Shown here: piece by piece, positions 7,254 through 12,038 of the stretch
Layout of the letters: every line of letters starts with the position of its first letter
Numbering within the stretch: the stretch's first letter is position 1
Source of the DNA: Bacteroides sp.
GTDB lineage: Bacteria > Bacteroidota > Bacteroidia > Bacteroidales > Bacteroidaceae
NCBI GenBank assembly: GCA_030152865.1
Contig: JASLIW010000020.1
Coordinates: 1-12,038 of the forward strand
Direction of reading: 5' to 3'
DNA length: 12,038 nt
The notes under the pieces: model-generated
Told to the model about the DNA's origin: nothing
Database searches by the model: none
Seen by the model: only the letters and a program-made list of their open reading frames with translations
Position numbers and translations under genes: made by a program

Positions 7254-8282
7254 ATGATGGAGAAGAGACCTTTATTAGGTATGACCCTGGCTGAGCTAGA
7301 AAATATAGTCAGTGAGCTAGCTATGCCTAAGTTTACAGCTAAACAAATAGCAGCTTGGCTATACGATAAAAGAGTTCACACAATTGATGAAATGACCAAT
7401 CTCTCTAAAAAGAATAGAGAGGTACTAAACAAGCACTTTACAGTTGGTGTAGAAGCACCTATCGAAGCAGTTCGCTCGGTCGATGGAACCATAAAATATC
7501 TTTTTCAGGCAGGTAAGAATCACTCCATAGAGTCTGTCTATATACCCGATCAAGACAGAGCTACACTCTGTGTGTCTTCACAAGTAGGCTGTAAGATGGG
7601 CTGCGTTTTTTGTATGACTGGCAGACAAGGTTTTTCGGCACAGCTCAGTGCACATCAAATTCTCAATCAAATCCATGCTATACCCGAATCTGAGAACTTG
7701 ACTAATGTTGTCTTTATGGGCATGGGTGAGCCCATGGATAATATCGATGAAGTGTTGAAGGCACTCTCTATACTCACTGCTGATTATGGTTATGCTTGGA
7801 GTCCCAAGCGTATTACGGTATCTACAGTTGGGCTGAGAAAAGGTTTTGAGCGATTCTTACAAGAAAGTGACTGCCATTTGGCCATTAGCCTTCATACTCC
7901 TGTTGCTAAACAAAGAGCCTCTTTGATGCCAGCTGAAAAAGCCTTTGCGCTAGAAGAGATGGTGGAAATCTTAAAAGATTATGACTTTTCAGGTCAGCGT
8001 CGACTATCTTTTGAGTATATTATGTTCAAGGGTGTCAATGACAGCCTAGGACATGCCAAAAAACTGATCGACTTATTAGCTGGATTAAATTGTAGAATCA
8101 ATCTAATACGCTTCCATGCTATACCCAACTCAGATTTAGAGGGTTCAGATCTAAATATTATGACATCTTTTAGGGATTATTTGACTAAACAAGGTATATT
8201 TACTACTATAAGAGCATCTCGAGGCGAAGATATTTTTGCTGCCTGTGGGATGTTGTCCACATTAGAGAACTCCAAAAACTAA
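7254..8282 (+). CDS. rlmN: Dual-specificity 23S rRNA (A2503-C2) / tRNA (A37-C2) methyltransferase RlmN
   Basis: RlmN is a radical SAM enzyme that methylates C2 of A2503 in 23S rRNA and of A37 in some tRNAs. In the 342-residue form the CxxxCxxC cluster ligands are Cys113, Cys117 and Cys120 (VGCKMGCVFCMTGRQGF). Cys106 (LCVSSQ) and Cys331 (FAACGML) correspond to the two catalytic cysteines of E. coli RlmN (118 and 355). Other family motifs are VVFMGMGEPMDN (152-163), SPKRITVSTVGL (183-194), LAISLHTP (209-216), FEYIMFKGVND (253-263) and TIRASRGEDIFAACG (318-332). The frame is open from an ATG at 7191, but those extra 21 residues look unlike the family and contain the promoter box. Homologues begin close to PLLGMTL, so 7254 or the adjacent ATG at 7257 is the likely start. 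It is the first gene of a tight unit, 5 nt before the DUF4837 gene. Confidence 0.95.
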   Translation: MMEKRPLLGMTLAELENIVSELAMPKFTAKQIAAWLYDKRVHTIDEMTNLSKKNREVLNKHFTVGVEAPIEAVRSVDGTIKYLFQAGKNHSIESVYIPDQDRATLCVSSQVGCKMGCVFCMTGRQGFSAQLSAHQILNQIHAIPESENLTNVVFMGMGEPMDNIDEVLKALSILTADYGYAWSPKRITVSTVGLRKGFERFLQESDCHLAISLHTPVAKQRASLMPAEKAFALEEMVEILKDYDFSGQRRLSFEYIMFKGVNDSLGHAKKLIDLLAGLNCRINLIRFHAIPNSDLEGSDLNIMTSFRDYLTKQGIFTTIRASRGEDIFAACGMLSTLENSKN

Positions 8283-8287
8283 TCGAT

Positions 8288-9331
8288 ATGAAAACGCATA
8301 GATTTTATTTAATGATTGCCTTGCTGTTAGTGGCATTGACAAGTTGTAAGGACTCTGGTAAGAAAGGCATCCTTACTCCTACTTCTAGTGGTTTACCTTA
8401 TGAGTTGATGTTGGTTATAGATGACAGCCTTTATGAGGATGAAGTGGGCCAAACGATTCGTGAAGTTCTGACTACTAACGTACCAGGTCTACCACAACCC
8501 GAGGCTTCTTTTAAGCTTATGCATATTGACCCATCTCGTTTTGATCGGATGTTAAAGCCTATTCGTAATATCGTTATTGTGGATATCGATAGACAGCAAT
8601 ATACAGAAGCTCGTTTCAATGGTGCTAAAGACGTGTATGCTTTTCCTCAGTCTATTTTGACTATACAGGCACCAGACAAAGCGAGTTTTATCGAGTTTGT
8701 TCAGCTCAACGCTCAGCAGATTATCGATTACTTTACTAAGGCTGAAATGAATCGTCAGTTTAGCATCCTTGAAAAGCATCACAATGTGATGGTATCGGAT
8801 AAGGTACGTGAAATGTTTGCTTGTGATGTTTGGCTGCCTGGAGAGCTGAAGTCATCCATGGAAAAAGAAAACTTTTATTGGGTTGGTACGAACGAAGGAG
8901 CCGCAGATCGCTACTTTGTGATGTACACGATACCTTATGAAGATAAAGACTCGTTTACACAAGAGTATTTTATACATAAGAGAGACTCTGCCATGCAAAA
9001 TATTCGTGGCACTAATGAGGAAACAATGCATATGATGACTGTTCCTGGTCATACTCAGACCCAAGTGATTTCTGTGCAAGGTAGCTATACGCTTGAAGCA
9101 AGAGGTCTTTGGCAGATGAAAAATGATATGATGGGAGGCCCTTATGTGTCACACATGCGCTTGGATGAGCAAAATAAGAGACTGGTTATAGCAGAGGTTT
9201 TTGTTTATGCTCCCGAAAAAATGAAACGTAATTTACTACGACAGCTAGAAGCATCTTTATATACACTAAGGCTCCCAGCTGATTTAGCAAAGCATGAAGC
9301 AAATTTAGAAAACGATAAAACGGATGAATAA
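8288..9331 (+). CDS. DUF4837 family lipoprotein
   Basis: This 347-residue protein starts with a lipoprotein signal (MKTHRF, hydrophobic core 7-18, lipobox LTSC with Cys20), followed by KDSGKKG. The C-terminal region MMGGPYVSHMRLDEQNKR (281-298) and FVYAPEKMKRNLLRQLEASL (305-324) is what I recall as characteristic of DUF4837, a Bacteroidetes family of unknown function. Length fits. After lipidation it should be attached to the inner or outer membrane facing the periplasm; there is no acidic stretch right after Cys20 of the sort linked to surface export in this phylum. It lies 5 nt after rlmN and its end overlaps pdxA by 8 nt (ATGAATAA), so all three are very probably cotranscribed and DUF4837-pdxA translationally coupled. 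No catalytic motif is evident, and the neighbours do not reveal its job. Confidence 0.85.
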   Translation: MKTHRFYLMIALLLVALTSCKDSGKKGILTPTSSGLPYELMLVIDDSLYEDEVGQTIREVLTTNVPGLPQPEASFKLMHIDPSRFDRMLKPIRNIVIVDIDRQQYTEARFNGAKDVYAFPQSILTIQAPDKASFIEFVQLNAQQIIDYFTKAEMNRQFSILEKHHNVMVSDKVREMFACDVWLPGELKSSMEKENFYWVGTNEGAADRYFVMYTIPYEDKDSFTQEYFIHKRDSAMQNIRGTNEETMHMMTVPGHTQTQVISVQGSYTLEARGLWQMKNDMMGGPYVSHMRLDEQNKRLVIAEVFVYAPEKMKRNLLRQLEASLYTLRLPADLAKHEANLENDKTDE

Positions 9332-10415
9332 TAGAAAAATAAAGATTGGTATAACCCAAGGTGATATCAATGGAGTAGGCTATGAAGTTATTTTTAAAAC
9401 TTTTGCAGCCTCAGGCATGTTTGAATTTTGTACACCGATCATATACGGCTCGCCCAAAGCAGCAGCTTATCACCGCAAGAGCTTAGAGCTAAGTACTAGC
9501 TTTAGTATAATCAACTCGGCAAACGAGGCTGAAGAAGGTAAGCTGAGTGTGTTGAACTGCACGGATGATGATATTCGGGTGGAATTTGCCCAAGAAGACA
9601 AAGATGCAGGCAGAGCAGCCTTGCAAGCCTTAGAGGCCGCAGTAGAGGATTATAAGAAAGGTGCAATTGATGTGATTGTGACTGCTCCGATTAATAAGCA
9701 TAGCATTCACTCAGAAGAATTCAACTTTCCAGGACATACTGAATACCTAGAAGAGCGCTTGGGTGATGGAAATAAGTCTTTGATGATCCTGATGAACGAG
9801 ACAATTCGTGTAGCTGTGGCTACTGGTCATATTCCTATTACTCAGATTGCTACACATTTAAGTCAGGCACTCATTGAAGAGAAAATAGCAAGCTTTCACC
9901 AGTCTTTGGTTGAAGATTTTGGTATAGCACGACCTCGTATAGCTGTATTGGGATTAAATCCTCATGCAGGTGATAATGGCCTAATCGGCGAGGAAGAGAT
10001 TAAAATTATCAAACCCGCTATTGATGCCATGGCTGATAAGGATATCTTATGTTTTGGTCCTTTTCCTGCAGATGGATTTATGGGTGCTGGAAGCTTTAGT
10101 AAGTTTGATGGTGTCTTAGCCATGTATCATGATCAGGGGCTTATTCCTTTCAAAGTTTTGGCTATGGACGAAGGAGTCAACTTTACGGCTGGTTTGCCTG
10201 TTATTCGTACTTCGCCTGCCCATGGAACAGCTTATGATATAGCTGGTCAGGGTGTTGCTGATGAGTCCTCTTTCCGTCAAGCTATTTATGCAGCTATTGA
10301 TATCTTTAGGTATAGAGTCTTACAAGAGGATGTATTGGCCAATCCGCTTAGAAAGCAATATTTTAACCGTCGAGATGATAGTGATAAGTTAGATTTACAA
10401 AAAGAAGAAGATTAG
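9324..10415 (+). CDS. pdxA: 4-hydroxythreonine-4-phosphate dehydrogenase PdxA
   Basis: PdxA uses NAD and a divalent metal to oxidise and decarboxylate 4-phosphohydroxy-L-threonine to 3-amino-2-oxopropyl phosphate, in the deoxyxylulose-5-phosphate-dependent route to pyridoxal phosphate in the cytoplasm. The 363-residue product has GITQGDINGVGYEV (9-22), VTAPINKHSIH (119-129), PGHTEYLEE (136-144), LNPHAGDNGLIGEEE (211-225), GPFPADGFMGAG (245-256) and a long block at 261-309 containing MYHDQGLIPFK and RTSPAHGTAYDIAGQG. The three metal-binding histidines are expected at His169 (TGHIP), His214 (LNPHAG) and His269 (MYHDQG). The last 25 residues are charged and poorly conserved. The ATG overlaps the end of the DUF4837 gene, and 21 nt separate the stop from the sigma-54 activator. 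Length and motifs are complete, so it should be active. Confidence 0.96.
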   Translation: MNNRKIKIGITQGDINGVGYEVIFKTFAASGMFEFCTPIIYGSPKAAAYHRKSLELSTSFSIINSANEAEEGKLSVLNCTDDDIRVEFAQEDKDAGRAALQALEAAVEDYKKGAIDVIVTAPINKHSIHSEEFNFPGHTEYLEERLGDGNKSLMILMNETIRVAVATGHIPITQIATHLSQALIEEKIASFHQSLVEDFGIARPRIAVLGLNPHAGDNGLIGEEEIKIIKPAIDAMADKDILCFGPFPADGFMGAGSFSKFDGVLAMYHDQGLIPFKVLAMDEGVNFTAGLPVIRTSPAHGTAYDIAGQGVADESSFRQAIYAAIDIFRYRVLQEDVLANPLRKQYFNRRDDSDKLDLQKEED

Positions 10416-10436
10416 GAGAATAATAGAAAGTTTATT

Positions 10437-11651
10437 ATGACAAATGCTGAAGTACAACGTGTCAAACTGCGATTTGAGATAATCGGCAACTGTGAAGAGT
10501 TACATCGAGCTATTGATATAGCCATACAAGTAGCTCCTACAGATTTGTCTGTACTTATTACAGGTGAAAGTGGGGTAGGTAAAGAAAGCTTTCCTCAGAT
10601 TATCCACCAATACAGCAGCCGTAAGCATGGAAAATACATTGCTGTAAACTGTGGGGCTATTCCAGAAGGCACCATAGATTCCGAGCTTTTTGGTCATGAA
10701 AAGGGCGCTTTTACAGGGGCTATAGGAGAGCGTAAAGGGTATTTCGGCGAGGCCAATAAAGGGACTATTTTTCTGGATGAAGTCGGGGAGCTCCCGCTAT
10801 CTACACAGGCAAGGTTACTTCGCGTATTGGAAAGCGGGGAGTTTATCAAGGTAGGTTCTTCTAAGGTGGAAAAAACCGATGTTCGTATCGTTGCAGCAAC
10901 CAATGTGAATTTGCGTCAAGCTATAGCTGATGGACGGTTTAGAGAAGATTTGTATTACCGCCTCAATACCGTCCCCATTCAGGTACCTCCTCTGAGAGCC
11001 AGAGGGAATGATGCAAGCTTGTTGTTCCGCAAATTTGCTGCGGATTTTGCTGAAAAATATCAAATGCCAGCCATTCAGCTGACAGAAGATGCTAAGAATC
11101 TTCTGATTTCCTATTCTTGGCCTGGAAATGTGCGTCAACTAAAAAATATCACAGAACAGATATCTGTCATAGAAACGAATCGAGAAATAGATGCAGATTT
11201 GTTGAGAAAGTACCTTCCGGAACAAATCGTTCAATCTAATCTTCCTAGTTTGCTTGGACGTAAGGCTCATGAGTTTGAGAACGAGCGCGAAATCTTATAC
11301 AAGGTTCTTTTTGATATGAAGAAGGATATTACCGATTTGAAGAAACTCGTTCATGATATCATGAATGAGCAAGGATCTTCTTATTATACGCCTTCATCTC
11401 AGCCTATTGTATCTCATCCTAGCACATTACCAGCTACTATTAATTTAGATAATTCACCACTCCAAGCCGAACAACATATTCAGGATACGCAAGAATATGT
11501 AGAAGAATCACTATCTTTGGACGATGTAGAGAAAGAGGCGATAAAAAAAGCACTTTATAAGCACAATGGAAAGCGGAAAAGTGCGGCAAAAGAGTTAAAT
11601 ATATCAGAGCGCACACTCTACCGCAAAATAAAAGAATATGATTTGGACTAA
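10437..11651 (+). CDS. Sigma-54-dependent transcriptional activator lacking a receiver domain
   Basis: This 404-residue protein is a bacterial enhancer-binding protein whose AAA+ domain starts almost at the N-terminus (about 14-245). It has Walker A GESGVGKE (43-50), the sigma-54 contact loop GAFTGA (90-95), Walker B with GTIFLDEVGE (109-118), FREDLYYRLN (168-177) carrying candidate arginine fingers, and the sensor II region WPGNVRQLKN (228-237). Residues about 275-312 are charged and helical (possible coiled coil), followed by a Ser/Pro/Thr-rich linker (313-345). The C-terminus (about 365-404) is a Fis-type helix-turn-helix, with GKRKSAAKELNISERTLYRK (378-397). With GAFTGA intact it should drive RNA polymerase carrying sigma-54. 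No receiver, GAF, PAS or other sensor domain precedes the ATPase, so control must be by expression level or a partner. It follows pdxA by 21 nt and its last 14 nt overlap lptE. Its targets cannot be told from this window. Confidence 0.93.
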   Translation: MTNAEVQRVKLRFEIIGNCEELHRAIDIAIQVAPTDLSVLITGESGVGKESFPQIIHQYSSRKHGKYIAVNCGAIPEGTIDSELFGHEKGAFTGAIGERKGYFGEANKGTIFLDEVGELPLSTQARLLRVLESGEFIKVGSSKVEKTDVRIVAATNVNLRQAIADGRFREDLYYRLNTVPIQVPPLRARGNDASLLFRKFAADFAEKYQMPAIQLTEDAKNLLISYSWPGNVRQLKNITEQISVIETNREIDADLLRKYLPEQIVQSNLPSLLGRKAHEFENEREILYKVLFDMKKDITDLKKLVHDIMNEQGSSYYTPSSQPIVSHPSTLPATINLDNSPLQAEQHIQDTQEYVEESLSLDDVEKEAIKKALYKHNGKRKSAAKELNISERTLYRKIKEYDLD

Positions 11652-12038
11652 GTACACTAAACGGCTTGCAGCAGGAGTTTTTTGCTTGTTGATTTCAGCC
11701 TGTACTATATCTTATAAATTTAACGGCTCATCGATCAATTACGATAAGGTAAAGACGATTTCTATTGCAGACTTTCCTATAAAGTCAGCCTATGTGTATG
11801 CTCCTCTAGGGACCAAATTTAACGAAGAGCTGAAAGATATCTTTATTCGTCAGACTCGCTTGCAAATGGTCAATCGAGATGGTGATTTAGATATCGAAGG
11901 AGAAATCACAGGTTACAACCAATACAACCAGGCTGTCAAAGCAGACGGATATTCGTCAGAAACAAAGCTGGTGTTGACTGTAAACGTTCGCTTTGTCAAC
12001 AATACAGATCATGAACAAGACTTTGAGCAGCAGTTTTC
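11638..12038 (+). CDS. lptE: LPS assembly lipoprotein LptE, N-terminal part (runs off the window)
   Basis: The frame opens at an ATG (11638-11640) inside the end of the sigma-54 activator gene and stays open to the window edge, giving 133 complete codons with no stop. The product begins MIWTKYTKRLAAGVFCLL and has a lipobox ISAC with Cys22, so it is a lipoprotein. The following SYKFNGSSINYDKVKTISIA (25-44) is typical of Bacteroidetes LptE, and the segment GDLDIEGEITGYN (82-94) fits the family fold. LptE plugs the LptD barrel in the outer membrane and is needed for LPS delivery to the surface. The protein is probably about 170 residues, so roughly the last quarter is missing. The 14-nt overlap in a different frame implies translational coupling with the activator. 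Confidence 0.85.
   Translation, partial: MIWTKYTKRLAAGVFCLLISACTISYKFNGSSINYDKVKTISIADFPIKSAYVYAPLGTKFNEELKDIFIRQTRLQMVNRDGDLDIEGEITGYNQYNQAVKADGYSSETKLVLTVNVRFVNNTDHEQDFEQQF

Noticed and set aside
10414..10418. AGGAG resembling a Shine-Dalgarno before the sigma-54 activator
   Set aside because: It is 18 nt from the ATG at 10437, too far for normal pairing, and Bacteroidetes rarely rely on this signal.
10815..11138. 107-codon open frame on the minus strand
   Set aside because: It lies wholly within the sigma-54 activator AAA+ region in antisense and has no protein-like features; it is a shadow of that gene.

Overview
The window reads as chromosomal core DNA of a Bacteroidetes, most likely Bacteroidales. 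The evidence is the gene set (Bacteroidetes-type LptC, LptE, DUF4837 lipoprotein and an N-terminally anchored PpiD-like protein), the absence of Shine-Dalgarno sequences before nearly every start, and promoter-like TAnnTTTG (-7) boxes before several transcription units. Base composition is moderately AT-rich and looks even throughout. I see no insertion sequence, phage gene, CRISPR array, tRNA or rRNA. Genus cannot be fixed by eye.

Layout: all recognisable genes are on the + strand. Positions 1-369 are non-coding or hold a decayed minus-strand frame, and end in a good Bacteroidetes-type promoter (281-311). Unit 1 (370-4863) encodes an outer-membrane beta-barrel protein, a secreted TPR protein, LptC, and a CNNM/CBS/CorC membrane protein that overlaps lptC by 4 nt. 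Unit 2 (4980-7118) is a single gene for a PpiD-like periplasmic chaperone, with its own -7 box upstream and a perfect 28-nt palindromic terminator downstream. Unit 3 starts at a TATCTTTG box (7217-7224) and encodes RlmN, a DUF4837 lipoprotein, PdxA, a sigma-54 activator without a receiver domain, and LptE, which runs off the right edge. Genes in this unit overlap or are separated by at most 21 nt.

Functional theme: most of the genes act in the envelope. LptC and LptE are inner- and outer-membrane ends of LPS transport, the PpiD-like protein is a membrane-anchored chaperone for exported proteins, and the first gene is an outer-membrane barrel. RlmN (23S rRNA/tRNA methylation) and PdxA (vitamin B6 synthesis) are housekeeping enzymes carried along. 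The sigma-54 activator sits directly before lptE and overlaps it, which suggests, without proving, a link between sigma-54 control and envelope biogenesis.

The most unusual feature is a perfect 17-bp hairpin followed by six T residues, lying inside the signal-peptide codons of lptC. It looks like an intrinsic terminator or attenuator embedded in coding sequence. I found no clearly new multi-gene system; the rest is a conserved Bacteroidetes neighbourhood.
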